Assembly: GCA_946544685.1 (NCBI GenBank)
Contig: CAMNML010000010.1
Coordinates: 1-30,824, forward strand
Reading direction: 5' to 3'
Source: an uncultured Caryophanales bacterium
GTDB taxonomy: Bacteria > Bacillota_I > Bacilli_A > RF39 > UBA660
Length of the DNA stretch: 30,824 nucleotides
This document shows positions 15,411 through 22,752 of this stretch, one piece after another. Made by a program: the position numbers and the translations under genes. The notes below the pieces were generated by a model. The model was not told the origin of the DNA, made no database searches, and saw only the letters and a program-made list of their open reading frames with translations. Each line of letters starts with the position of its first letter. The stretch's first letter is position 1.

Positions 15411-16301
15411 CTATTTTTCTACTATATTTTTTATACTTTCAATAATTGATTTATATCTAGAAACTTCTTCTCTCAACTCAGAAATTTGTTTTTCTAAGTT
15501 TTCTATATTATTAGATTCTATCTTTTCAGTTCCTATATTATTATCAAATTGGCTCTTTGCACTAAAATCAAAGTTTGACATATTTGGCATATCGAACGAT
15601 GGTTGTGCTGGTGTTTCAAATGCTGGTGCACTTGGCATATCGAATGTTGGTTGTGCTGGTGTTTCAAATGCTGGTGCACTTGGCATATCGAATGTTGGTT
15701 GTGCTGGTGTTTCAAATGCTGGTGCACTTGGCATATCGAATGCTGGTTGTGCTGGTGTTTCAAATGCTGGTGCACTTGGCATATCGAATGTTGGTTGTGC
15801 TGGTGTTTCAAATGCTGGTGCACTTGGCATATCGAATGCTGGTTGTGCTGGTGTTTCAAATGCTGGTGCACTTGGCATATCAAAAATCGCCTTTTGAGTT
15901 CCTTCAGTTGAATTATTATCATCATTAAATGTTGGTTGATTTGCAGATAAATCATTTACTAAAGGGGTATTAAGCTTAAATATTTTTTTATCCTTTAGAA
16001 CTATATTTTTTATCTTACGTGGATTTATATCTTGGACAGGTATTGGTAATTTTTCTTTATTTGCTTTTACAATTACTTTTACTAAATTTTTTATATCAGC
16101 CCATTCACTGTCATTCAATGTGTCTGCTGTATAATTACCGTCTATACCGTTTAGTTTTGTTACATATAATCTTGTATATCCTGATTCATCAACTTCGTTT
16201 AATGAATAAATTAAAAATTCAGAGCCGTTGTTTAAAAAGTATCTTACAACATTTACTAATCCATTTTCTCCTTGTAAATTACTTATTGTTACCTTTTCCA
16301 T
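15411..16301 (-). CDS. Protein with six 16-residue FDMPSAPAFETPAQP repeats and a C-terminal coiled coil, unknown
   Basis: This 296-aa protein has no signal peptide. A folded-looking N-terminal domain (about 1-105) contains FLNNGSEFLIYSLNEVDESGYTR. A short linker leads to six near-identical 16-residue repeats plus a partial one (about 140-240), rich in Pro, Ala and Phe and probably extended. A coiled coil ends the protein (about 265-296, LEKQISELREEVSRYKSIIESIK). It may be a scaffold with a flexible, sticky spacer. Position between a YutH-like and a CotY/Z-like gene suggests a link to spore coat assembly, but the promoter looks like sigma-A, so this is weak inference. The AAGGAGG ribosome binding site sets the start. 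I do not recognise the N-terminal domain. Confidence 0.8.
   Translation of the reverse strand: MEKVTISNLQGENGLVNVVRYFLNNGSEFLIYSLNEVDESGYTRLYVTKLNGIDGNYTADTLNDSEWADIKNLVKVIVKANKEKLPIPVQDINPRKIKNIVLKDKKIFKLNTPLVNDLSANQPTFNDDNNSTEGTQKAIFDMPSAPAFETPAQPAFDMPSAPAFETPAQPTFDMPSAPAFETPAQPAFDMPSAPAFETPAQPTFDMPSAPAFETPAQPTFDMPSAPAFETPAQPSFDMPNMSNFDFSAKSQFDNNIGTEKIESNNIENLEKQISELREEVSRYKSIIESIKNIVEK
15597..15884 (-). repeat. Six tandem 48-bp coding repeats
   Basis: Six units of 48 bp encode FDMPSAPAFETPAQP plus Ala, Thr or Ser. Units are identical apart from that last codon and one edge base, and a degenerate partial unit follows at 15,582-15,596. The lack of synonymous drift points to recent expansion or gene conversion. 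Confidence 0.95.
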
Positions 16302-16327
16302 GTTATCCTCCTTTTATTCTCTTTATA

Positions 16328-16367
16328 ATCATAGCAAAAAAAACTATTTTTTTCAATAGTTTTTTTT
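16328..16367 (-). promoter_or_regulatory. Promoter of the repeat-protein gene with overlapping 13-bp inverted repeat
   Basis: Minus strand: -35 TTGAAA (16,351-16,356), 17 bp, -10 TATGAT (16,328-16,333). A perfect inverted repeat (16,336-16,348 against 16,355-16,367, core AAACTATT/AATAGTTT, 6-nt centre) covers the spacer and -35. It could be an operator, or a terminator-like hairpin separating the divergent genes. Confidence 0.55.
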
Positions 16368-16395
16368 AATATTTTCATTATAGGTATTAGTTCAC

Positions 16396-16422
16396 ACAAT
16401 TTTCTTAATGATGAATATGTTA
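16396..16422 (+). promoter_or_regulatory. Candidate sigma-K promoter of the CotY/CotZ-like gene
   Basis: AC (16,396-16,397), 16 bp, then AATATGTTA (16,414-16,422), against AC-N16/17-CATA-N3-TA. One mismatch (A for C). Spacing is the same as at the 5,224 gene. Confidence 0.45.
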
Positions 16423-16450
16423 TATTAGAAATAAAGAAGGGGTGGATTAT

Positions 16451-16870
16451 ATGTGTAATAACAATTCAGATGATTGCAAATGCATTGCTGAAATATTAAC
16501 TGTTATTAATATTCTTCAACAAAATGCAGAATGCGGTGATTCATGTCTTGATACATGTGACAGAGGGTTTTTAGGCTGTTGTGCTACTAGTGTAAACTGC
16601 AATACTCGTCCTATAATGCTTTATACTTGTGGTTCTAATGGTATTGCGTGGACCATGCCTATAAGTAAAGATCCAAATGAGACTGTAATGTCTACTATTT
16701 TTAGGGTTGAGAAAATTGATGGTTGTTGTGCAACTTTTAGAGTTTTAGCTCCTAATACGGATACTTCTGAACCATATCCATATATGGCTACAAATTCATT
16801 TTTTACAATGAATTTAAGTTGTGTATGTGCATTAAGATGCTTGCAGGATACTTATGTAGACTGTATATAA
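16451..16870 (+). CDS. Cys-rich spore coat/exosporium protein, CotY/CotZ (ExsY) family
   Basis: This 139-aa protein has 16 cysteines, many paired (GCC, GCC, CVC). The family order is visible: N-terminal CKCIAEILTVINILQQ, then IMLYTCGSNGIAW, then STIFRVEKIDGCCATFRVL, and the C-terminal hallmark FFTMNLSCVCALRCLQD. In Bacillus, CotY, CotZ and ExsY self-assemble into disulfide-linked two-dimensional lattices that form the outermost coat or the exosporium basal layer. I place the start at ATG 16,451; the GTG 9 nt earlier is part of the AAGGGGTGG ribosome binding site. The gene is monocistronic with its own hairpin terminator and a sigma-K-like promoter, as expected for late mother-cell expression. 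Confidence 0.9.
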   Translation: MCNNNSDDCKCIAEILTVINILQQNAECGDSCLDTCDRGFLGCCATSVNCNTRPIMLYTCGSNGIAWTMPISKDPNETVMSTIFRVEKIDGCCATFRVLAPNTDTSEPYPYMATNSFFTMNLSCVCALRCLQDTYVDCI

Positions 16871-16873
16871 TTT

Positions 16874-16893
16874 AAAACGAGTTTACTCGTTTT
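16874..16893. terminator. Bidirectional terminator after CotY/Z-like gene
   Basis: An 8-bp stem AAAACGAG/CTCGTTTT with loop TTTA, followed by T's on the plus strand. It overlaps the stop of the convergent 110-aa gene. Confidence 0.8.
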
Positions 16894-17215
16894 TTTCATA
16901 TATTTCAATATTTTGTATGTCATTTATTTTAATGAGTTCATTATTTATTGTTATTAAATTATTTTGATTTTTTCCTATTATATTTGTTACTATTTCTTTA
17001 TCATTTAATTGGATTTTTACAGGTACTTTATATGTATATTTTTTTGACTTTATTATTTCATTTATTTTTTGCGATATTGATTTTGTATTTAATCTATTTT
17101 GTTTTTCATTTTTATATTCTTGTTCTTGTTTATTTGTTGATATATATACTTCTTTATTGTTTTTAATTTTCTTTTCAATTTTATTTGCAAATACTCTTGG
17201 AAGCTTTTTATTCAT
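16883..17215 (-). CDS. Hypothetical protein (110 aa), Lys/Asn-rich
   Basis: No family is recognised. The first half is basic and likely helical or disordered (MNKKLPRVFANKIEKKIKNN, then KSISQKINEIIKSKKYT). The second half alternates as a beta domain (VPVKIQLNDKEIVTNIIGKN, then LITINNELIKINDIQNIEIY), resembling a small OB-like or SH3-like barrel. There is no signal peptide or membrane segment. AGGTGATA lies 8 nt before the ATG. It is downstream of the DUF368 gene on the same strand with a 34-bp gap, so it may be the last gene of a helicase-DUF368 transcript. It converges on the CotY/Z-like gene. A coat-related role is only a guess from location. Confidence 0.7.
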   Translation of the reverse strand: MNKKLPRVFANKIEKKIKNNKEVYISTNKQEQEYKNEKQNRLNTKSISQKINEIIKSKKYTYKVPVKIQLNDKEIVTNIIGKNQNNLITINNELIKINDIQNIEIYEKNE

Positions 17216-17249
17216 GCATTTATCACCTCAGTTAAATATATATATTTTT

Positions 17250-18077
17250 TTACATTTTATTACTTCTATAATGCATTTTTAGTGAAATTATAATTGTACA
17301 TAAAAATAATACTATTCCTAATAAAATATCTAACGGTTGTGGTTTAAGTTTTATTGCATTTGATAAGAGTGTTATTATTGTAAATGTCATAAAAATTATT
17401 ACCATCGTATTTATTGTATTTGGATATTTATTTATTATTTTATCTATTATTTTTGATATTAGCATTGTTCCTATTATAAATCCTATTATAAATGGTATTA
17501 ATATATAAATATTGCTCTTTAAGTGTGTTGTTTTTGTTATTGTAGCAAAAGTATTTATTATTTTATTATAGTATCCTAAATACATGAGTATTGCTGTTCC
17601 ACTTATACCTGGTATAATGCTTGATATTGCGTCTATTATTCCTATTCCTATGAGTTTTATAAATTCAATTATGCTATATGTGCTTGTATTACAATCTTGT
17701 GGCCTTATTATCTTTATTATCATGTAAACAATCATTATTATTGCAGTTGCAATCATAATATCTTTTTTTTGTGTTGTTGTTTCTTTTATTATTTCTGGTA
17801 TTCCGCTTATTATTAATCCTGTAAAAAGTAATATTGTCGGAAAATAATGATTATTTATACATTTTACAATAATTTTACTCATTGTAATTATGGCTAGTAT
17901 TATTCCTAGCCCTATTTTTGATAGATATTTTGTATTATTATATATATCTTTTTTTAGATCGGCTATGCTTTGTATTATTTTATTATATTCTTTTAGTGTT
18001 ATTGCTATCATTGCACCTGATACTCCTGGCATAATCTTTCCAATTCCTATTATAAAACCTTTAATTATAAGTATCAT
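17250..18077 (-). CDS. DUF368 membrane protein (PopT-type undecaprenyl-phosphate translocase)
   Basis: This 275-aa protein has about eight hydrophobic segments and the two DUF368 signature loops: GIGKIMPGVSGAMIAI near the N-terminus and SSIIPGISGTAILMYLG in the middle. They reflect an internal duplication with inverted topology. DUF368 proteins such as S. aureus PopT have been linked to recycling undecaprenyl phosphate across the membrane for wall polymer synthesis. The specific function here is by family. AGGTGA lies 5 nt before ATG. The gene lies 31 bp downstream of the helicase stop and could share its transcript. The length is normal and no key part is missing. Confidence 0.9.
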   Translation of the reverse strand: MILIIKGFIIGIGKIMPGVSGAMIAITLKEYNKIIQSIADLKKDIYNNTKYLSKIGLGIILAIITMSKIIVKCINNHYFPTILLFTGLIISGIPEIIKETTTQKKDIMIATAIIMIVYMIIKIIRPQDCNTSTYSIIEFIKLIGIGIIDAISSIIPGISGTAILMYLGYYNKIINTFATITKTTHLKSNIYILIPFIIGFIIGTMLISKIIDKIINKYPNTINTMVIIFMTFTIITLLSNAIKLKPQPLDILLGIVLFLCTIIISLKMHYRSNKM

Positions 18078-18108
18078 TTAGTCACCTATTTATATTTATT
18101 TTTTGTTT

Positions 18109-19728
18109 TTACATTTTATTACATTTATTTTTTATTTCTTTTATAAATTCTGAATAATTATGTTTAGGTGTTAGTATTAATATTTCATTTTTAGTTCTTG
18201 TAAGTGCAACATAGAATAGTCTCCTTTCTTCTGAATATTTAATTCCTTTGTCTTCTATAATTAAATGTTTTAGTATTTTATTTGTTTTTATTTTCGATGG
18301 AAATCCTAAAGCAGTTTTTTTTGCATTTATGAGTATTACATTGTCATATCCTAATCCTTTTGAAGAATGTATTGTCAAATATTCTATTTTAATTTCTGGA
18401 TATTTTTTATATACTATTTTATTTGGTTCTTTTTCTATTATTTCTTCGTCCAGTATGTTATTTTTATCAAATTTGTACCTTCCAAGTATTAGTATGTTTT
18501 TTTCTTTTCCATATTTTTCTATTATATAGTTTAAAGCTTTTTTTATAGCTTTTTTTTGTTCTCGTTCGTTTTGATTATTCTTTTCTTTTACTTTGTATTC
18601 TATGATAGTTATTGGTCTTTCCAATTGCTTATCACTTGTTAGTTGTTTTTTTATTTGATTTGAATTTTTTTGTATAAATTGTCCTGCAATATCTATTAAT
18701 TGTTGACTATTTCTATATGTTTTTTCTATTTTTAGTATTTCACAGTATTCTACATTTTTTTTAAAGTTTGTAAATAGGTTAATGTTTGATGCAGCAAAGC
18801 TATAAATACATTGCCAGTCATCTCCTACTACCATTATTTTTGTATTTATTTTTGTCGAGATATTTTTAATTAGGTTATATCTATTCTCTGATATATCTTG
18901 GTATTCATCTATTATTATATATTTATATTTGAATTTTAGTTTATTAGATGTATCTACTATTTTATTTGCTTCGTTTATTATGTCGTCGAAGTCTATTAAA
19001 TTATGCTTTTTTAGTTCTTCATTATATCTATTATAAATTTTTGATGCTATTTTTATATGTCTTGATTGCTTTTTTACACCGTTTTCTTTATAATGATGTA
19101 TCTTAGATTTATATAATGATATATATTGCGCAATTGTGTTTATTTGTTTTTGGCCTATATCATGTTTATTCTTTTTTAGTTTATTTTTTATTATCATTTT
19201 AATTTTTTTTAGCAGTTTATTATCTTTTTTTTGGTTTTTGTTTAGTTCTTTATTTAACAATTCATCTTTAATACATTTTTTCAATATTAGATCATCTTTA
19301 TTTATTTTTGGATAATCTTTATTGTTATCTTTTATTATTTGATATCCAAGTTTATGGAATGTTGTTATTTCTATATTGTGTTTAAAGTCTATATTAATTC
19401 TATTTTTTAGTTCTTGTACCGCTTGATTTGTAAATGATATTATGATTATCTCATCGTCTTTTATTTTCCTTTTCTCTATTAGATAGTTTACTTTTGCTGA
19501 TATTGTTGTTGTTTTTCCTGAGCCCGCTCCTGCTATAACCATTGTATATTTTTCGTCAGTTAATATTATTCTTCGTTGATTTTCATCTAGTTTTATATTT
19601 TTATCTATTTTTTTGAACATGTTATCAAAATATTCTTTTTCTTCTATAAGTTTTGATTTTATATATTTTTCGTTTTGATTTTTTCTTTCTTCTTCTGTTA
19701 TATTTTTTTCTTTATATGATATATACAT
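18109..19728 (-). CDS. UvrD/Rep-like superfamily 1 helicase (helicase IV-like, compact)
   Basis: At 539 aa this is shorter than UvrD or PcrA (about 700). SF1A motifs are complete: Q-motif LDENQRRII (about 48), Walker A AGAGSGKT (66-73), Ia ISFTNQAVQELKNR, II IIIDEYQDIS, III VVGDDWQCIYSFAASN, IV EKTYRNSQQLID, V LTIHSSKGLGYDNVIL, VI YVALTRTKNEI. The WQ form of motif III recalls helicase IV (HelD-like) enzymes. It should unwind 3'-5' in repair or recombination; the accessory subdomains are reduced. I place the start at ATG 19,728, because AGGTGG overlaps the GTG 9 nt upstream. It follows the htrA terminator and precedes the DUF368 gene. Confidence 0.9.
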   Translation of the reverse strand: MYISYKEKNITEEERKNQNEKYIKSKLIEEKEYFDNMFKKIDKNIKLDENQRRIILTDEKYTMVIAGAGSGKTTTISAKVNYLIEKRKIKDDEIIIISFTNQAVQELKNRINIDFKHNIEITTFHKLGYQIIKDNNKDYPKINKDDLILKKCIKDELLNKELNKNQKKDNKLLKKIKMIIKNKLKKNKHDIGQKQINTIAQYISLYKSKIHHYKENGVKKQSRHIKIASKIYNRYNEELKKHNLIDFDDIINEANKIVDTSNKLKFKYKYIIIDEYQDISENRYNLIKNISTKINTKIMVVGDDWQCIYSFAASNINLFTNFKKNVEYCEILKIEKTYRNSQQLIDIAGQFIQKNSNQIKKQLTSDKQLERPITIIEYKVKEKNNQNEREQKKAIKKALNYIIEKYGKEKNILILGRYKFDKNNILDEEIIEKEPNKIVYKKYPEIKIEYLTIHSSKGLGYDNVILINAKKTALGFPSKIKTNKILKHLIIEDKGIKYSEERRLFYVALTRTKNEILILTPKHNYSEFIKEIKNKCNKM

Positions 19729-19741
19729 TTTTACCACCTAA

Positions 19742-19772
19742 AAAAGAATATACGACAAATGTATATTCTTTT
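19742..19772 (-). terminator. Terminator of the abi-htrA operon
   Basis: A 12-bp stem AAAAGAATATAC/GTATATTCTTTT with a 7-nt loop; six T's follow on the minus strand just before the helicase ribosome binding site. Confidence 0.85.
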
Positions 19773-19778
19773 CCTTAA

Positions 19779-20867
19779 TTATTCGGCTTTTTTATCTAGT
19801 TTTAGTTTTGTTTCTTGTATTTTTTTGTCTCTATAGTATTTTATTGTTATTTCATCTCCGATATTGTATTTATATAAAAGATATTTAAAGTGTATACTAT
19901 CTTCTATTTGTGTGTCATTTATCGATAATATTATATCACCTTTTTTTAGACCTGCTTTGCCTGCTGGATAGTTATCACTTACTTTCACAACTACTACTCC
20001 TTGAGTTATATCTTCAGGAATAATAATTCCTTGTCTATATAGAGTGAATGTATTTTCTATATCTGCCATTTCTATTCCTATTAATGGTCTTTCGATTTTT
20101 TCGCCTTTTTCTAGTTTATCTATTAGAGTTGTTACTATTTCCATTGGAATAGCGAATCCCATTCCCTCTATTCTATCTTCTACTAGTTTCATAGAGTTTA
20201 CGCCAATAACTTCTCCATTAATATTTACTAATGGACCTCCACTATTTCCTGGATTAATGGCAGCATCTGTTTGTAGCACTTCTAACATTAGTGAGCTATT
20301 TGTTGTTGTAATTTTTACTGTTCTATTTTTTCCAGATAGTATCCCTTTTGTTACTGTTCCCATATATTCTTTTCCCATTGGAGATCCTACTGTAAATACT
20401 GTATCACCTATTTCCATGTTAGCACTTTCTCCGAGTTTAGCTACTTTTTTTACTGATTCTTTTGGTATTTTTAATACTGCTATATCAGAGTATTCATCAC
20501 TTCCAAGAAGAGTTGCTTCTGTTTCTTCACCTTCTGATAGTGTTATTATGAATTTATTTCCGCCTTCTATTACGTGATGGTTTGTTATTAAGTACCCATT
20601 TTCGTTATCTTCTTTATATATAAATCCAGTGCCTGTTGAGTAAAGTGTATTATTTTTATATGTTTCTACAACTACTACTGCATCATATATTTCATTAATC
20701 GCTGTTTTTATTGTATTTGTTTCTGTTATTGTTACATTATTCTTATTATCATTTACTGTCTTTACCGTTGTTTCTTGTGGTAGTTTTTTATATACTGAAA
20801 TTGTTCCCATTACACCAAGTGCTACACATAATATAATGGTTGCTAAATATGCTATTTTGTTTTTCAT
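19779..20867 (-). CDS. htrA: Membrane-anchored serine protease HtrA/DegP-like
   Basis: This 362-aa protein has one N-terminal transmembrane anchor (about 5-25) and a low-complexity linker. A trypsin-like domain follows with catalytic His98 (LITNHHVI), Asp128 (SDIAVLK) and Ser209 (NPGNSGGPL). One PDZ domain (about 268-355) has GVVVVKVSDNYPAGKAGLKKGDIIL. HtrA proteases act outside the membrane on misfolded secreted proteins. The start overlaps the upstream Abi_2 stop by 4 bp (ATGA) and has GGAGG 7 nt before it, so the two are translationally coupled. The pairing with an Abi gene is unusual. No CssRS-like operator was recognised. Confidence 0.93.
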   Translation of the reverse strand: MKNKIAYLATIILCVALGVMGTISVYKKLPQETTVKTVNDNKNNVTITETNTIKTAINEIYDAVVVVETYKNNTLYSTGTGFIYKEDNENGYLITNHHVIEGGNKFIITLSEGEETEATLLGSDEYSDIAVLKIPKESVKKVAKLGESANMEIGDTVFTVGSPMGKEYMGTVTKGILSGKNRTVKITTTNSSLMLEVLQTDAAINPGNSGGPLVNINGEVIGVNSMKLVEDRIEGMGFAIPMEIVTTLIDKLEKGEKIERPLIGIEMADIENTFTLYRQGIIIPEDITQGVVVVKVSDNYPAGKAGLKKGDIILSINDTQIEDSIHFKYLLYKYNIGDEITIKYYRDKKIQETKLKLDKKAE

Positions 20868-21805
20868 GATCTAACCTCCATTGTTATTATTTCTTTCCAG
20901 TTTGTTGGGAATCCTATTCTATTTAGGATTGTTTCTACTGGTACTGTATCTATTTTTCCGTCTAGTATGTCAATTTCATAACTCATTTCTCTTATCATTT
21001 CTCTAAATTCCGCTTCATTTAGCATGTATTTGAATATTATTATAAGAGCGAATAAGTCATTTTTACCATATATATATTCTCCTTCGTGTTGTTCGATATT
21101 TAGTGTTTTATGTATTACATTGTTTGGTATTGATCTTTGTGTTCTATGATCATATAAAATATCTTCATGAGCGCACAAGTTTCTGAAGTTTGCAAGAAGG
21201 TATAGGTAATTTTCCATATTTTCATATGACATATTGTATATATCTGCGATTTCTTTTTTATCCTCTGTTTTAAGTATGCAATAAAATTCTGACATTAATC
21301 CAAATGATAATACTTTTACTAAAATCCACATTGGAATGTATCCATAGTTTGTCATATAATGCATTGTTGCTGTATGTTTTTTACCATTAAATGCCATCTG
21401 TTTTCTCATTTTATTTAATACATCATGTACCTGTCTTGATTTCAGTTCTTCTGTTGTATAGTTTGATGGGTTTAAATAGTTTTTTTCTTGGAATCCGTAT
21501 TTTTTTGATAGTTCATAACTTATTATTGACTTAATATTATTTTCTATTATTAAAATGTGCTTAAAACATATATTTCTTATATTTCTGTCAAAATTAAATA
21601 TTGCATATAATTCTTCAAATGTTGATCCTTCTATAAAGTTTTTATCTCTATAGTTTTTCATTAATAGATGTCTATAACCACTTATAAAGAAATAGTTTTC
21701 TTTTAATAGTATTTCTTTCGCCTTTTCTTCATCTTTTATTGTTAAATTTTTAGACCTTAATATACTTATTTGTTCGTCTAGTGTTCGGAATATCTTATTC
21801 TTCAT
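20864..21805 (-). CDS. Abi_2 (AbiD/AbiF) family protein with HEPN RNase motif
   Basis: This 313-aa protein belongs to the Abi_2 family of abortive-infection proteins. It shows the N-terminal LRSKNLTIKDEEKAKEILL then NYFFISGYRHLL pattern, the FNFDRNIRNICFKHILIIEN core, and FRNLCAHEDILYDHR, which holds the HEPN R-x4-H dyad (Arg208, His213). HEPN proteins commonly act as toxin-like ribonucleases in phage defence. I place the start at ATG 21,805, since GGTGAT overlaps the GTG 9 nt upstream. It is first in a two-gene operon with htrA. Phased CACAAA repeats lie upstream of its extended -10. No ncRNA antitoxin of the type reported with AbiF was recognised, but the short gap may hide one. Confidence 0.9.
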   Translation of the reverse strand: MKNKIFRTLDEQISILRSKNLTIKDEEKAKEILLKENYFFISGYRHLLMKNYRDKNFIEGSTFEELYAIFNFDRNIRNICFKHILIIENNIKSIISYELSKKYGFQEKNYLNPSNYTTEELKSRQVHDVLNKMRKQMAFNGKKHTATMHYMTNYGYIPMWILVKVLSFGLMSEFYCILKTEDKKEIADIYNMSYENMENYLYLLANFRNLCAHEDILYDHRTQRSIPNNVIHKTLNIEQHEGEYIYGKNDLFALIIIFKYMLNEAEFREMIREMSYEIDILDGKIDTVPVETILNRIGFPTNWKEIITMEVRS

Positions 21806-21821
21806 TTTTATCACCAGTTTA

Positions 21822-21830
21822 ATTATACCA
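21822..21830 (-). promoter_or_regulatory. Extended -10 promoter of abi-htrA
   Basis: Minus strand TGGTATAAT. The expected -35 position has no match. GGTGAT starts 6 nt after the -10. Confidence 0.6.
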
Positions 21831-21833
21831 CAG

Positions 21834-21883
21834 TTTTTGTGATATATTTGTGTAATTTTTGTGTTTTTTTGTGTTTTTTTGTT
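21834..21883. repeat. Helically phased TTTTTGTG repeats upstream of the abi promoter
   Basis: On the plus strand GTG trinucleotides, each preceded by a T-rich run, start at 21,839, 21,850, 21,861 and 21,871, with a degenerate fifth (GTT) at 21,881. The spacings are 11, 11, 10 and 10 bp. They cover the -35 position and upstream region of the abi promoter and reach almost to the cwlD stop. Confidence 0.6.
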
Positions 21884-21897
21884 TATTTTTCTTTAGT

Positions 21898-22545
21898 TTA
21901 CATGTTTTTAAAGTACTTTATTATTCCATCTGCTATGTTTTTTGATAGTTCTTTTTGGTAGTCTGTTTGTTTTAGTTTGTATCTATCGTTTGGATTGCTT
22001 ATAAATCCTGCTTCTATTAGTATTCCTGGTTGTTTTATTCTTTCAAATAGGTACATGTTTTTTAGTTCTTTTGTTTTTCTTTTTAGTTTTAGTTGTTCTT
22101 TTATTGTTTCTGCTATTTTTTTATTATTTTCATTATTATCTGTATAAAATATTTGTATTCCATTCCATGTTGGCGATGGATCTGAGTTTAGATGTATTGA
22201 TATATACATATCACAATTTGATTCGTTTATTAGTCTAGCTCTAGCTGTTAAATCATTTTTTTTATGGTTTCTTGCATTATTTTCTGATAAGTCATAGTCT
22301 CCTATTCTTGTTAGGTAGACCTGCGCTCCGTTTTTTTCTAGTTCTTCTTTTAAGTATTTTGATATTTGCAGATTTATATCTGATTCTTTTATATCTTTGT
22401 ATATTGCCCCTGGGTCTCTTCCACCATGTCCTGGATCTATGTAGATTGTTTTATTTTTTAGTATTGGTTCTTCTGCATTTACAAATGTAAATGTGCATAA
22501 AGTTACTATAAATAAAAAAAGTATGTGCATTTTATATTTTATCAT
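21898..22545 (-). CDS. cwlD: N-acetylmuramoyl-L-alanine amidase CwlD (germination-specific)
   Basis: This 215-aa amidase_3 protein has a signal peptide (about 1-24, ending VNA). Zn ligands are visible in IYIDPGHGGRDPGA (His) and YISIHLNSDP (His), with a Glu between them. The catalytic Glu is in PGILIEAGFISNPND. In B. subtilis CwlD removes peptides from cortex muramic acid so that PdaA can form muramic-delta-lactam, needed for germination. The size matches CwlD, not the larger vegetative amidases. No intact PdaA is in the window. The ribosome binding site is GGTGAT 3 nt before ATG, with CATATAAT just upstream, which matches both a sigma-A -10 (TATAAT) and a near sigma-E -10. That promoter segment is duplicated 5 kb away. 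Confidence 0.88.
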   Translation of the reverse strand: MIKYKMHILFLFIVTLCTFTFVNAEEPILKNKTIYIDPGHGGRDPGAIYKDIKESDINLQISKYLKEELEKNGAQVYLTRIGDYDLSENNARNHKKNDLTARARLINESNCDMYISIHLNSDPSPTWNGIQIFYTDNNENNKKIAETIKEQLKLKRKTKELKNMYLFERIKQPGILIEAGFISNPNDRYKLKQTDYQKELSKNIADGIIKYFKNM

Positions 22546-22559
22546 TTTATCACCATTAG

Positions 22560-22565
22560 ATTATA
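22560..22565 (-). promoter_or_regulatory. -10 element of cwlD
   Basis: Minus strand CATATAAT, 5 nt before GGTGAT. No -35 at 16-18 bp. It differs from the sigma-E -10 CATACANT by one base, but no sigma-E -35 is placed correctly. Confidence 0.5.
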
Positions 22566-22601
22566 TGTTCAAAAGTTGGTATTCTTTTGCTTTTTTTGTG
22601 T

Positions 22602-22635
22602 AAGTATGTGCATAAGTGGGTTTTTGAACATACTT
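22602..22635. repeat. Hairpin A (variant copy of the ttcA terminator)
   Basis: Arms AAGTATGT/ACATACTT plus inner CA/TG with one G-A mismatch. It is homologous to hairpin B, with two paired substitutions that keep the stem. It has no T-run on the minus strand and T5 on the plus strand. Confidence 0.7.
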
Positions 22636-22653
22636 TTTGTTTTAGGTTTAAAA

Positions 22654-22687
22654 AAACATGTTCATAAGTATAGTTTTGAACATGTTT
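22654..22687 (-). terminator. Hairpin B (terminator-like, relic ttcA copy)
   Basis: An 11-bp stem AAACATGTTCA/TGAACATGTTT with a 12-nt loop; seven T's on the minus strand. All 34 nt are identical to the terminator after intact ttcA (27,857-27,890). Confidence 0.8.
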
Positions 22688-22692
22688 GTTTT

Positions 22693-22752
22693 TTATTCAT
22701 TTTTTTCATAAGCATCTAGGAAGCTTTTATATATTCCGTCTTGTTTTGTAAT
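22693..22752 (-). pseudogene. Truncated 3'-end remnant of ttcA
   Basis: In the minus frame it reads ITKQDGIYKSFLDAYEKNE followed by TAA. Intact ttcA ends TKQDGIYKSFLDDYDKNE. The upstream similarity fades within a few codons (RYNLKSLVM against DYNIFKSM...VLG), then stops. With about 20 codons left and no start it is not functional. It marks the left junction of the 5-kb block. Confidence 0.88.

Larger units (their letters stand above)
22549..22750. repeat. Left direct repeat: cwlD promoter plus ttcA 3'-end remnant
   Basis: 22,549-22,575 matches 27,814-27,840 (one mismatch in 27). About 22,645-22,750 matches about 27,848-27,953 at roughly 90% by eye. The left copy carries about 70 extra nt between these parts, including an extra hairpin. 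Apart from this duplication, nothing coding was found from 22,546 to 22,827. Confidence 0.88.

Noticed and set aside
15533..15955. Long ORFs in the other frames over the 48-bp repeats (for example 15,575-15,928, 15,603-15,911 and 15,400-15,897 on the plus strand)
   Set aside because: A 48-bp unit is a multiple of three, so any frame without a stop in one unit stays open throughout. Only the 15,411-16,301 minus frame has a ribosome binding site, a folded N-terminus and a terminator.
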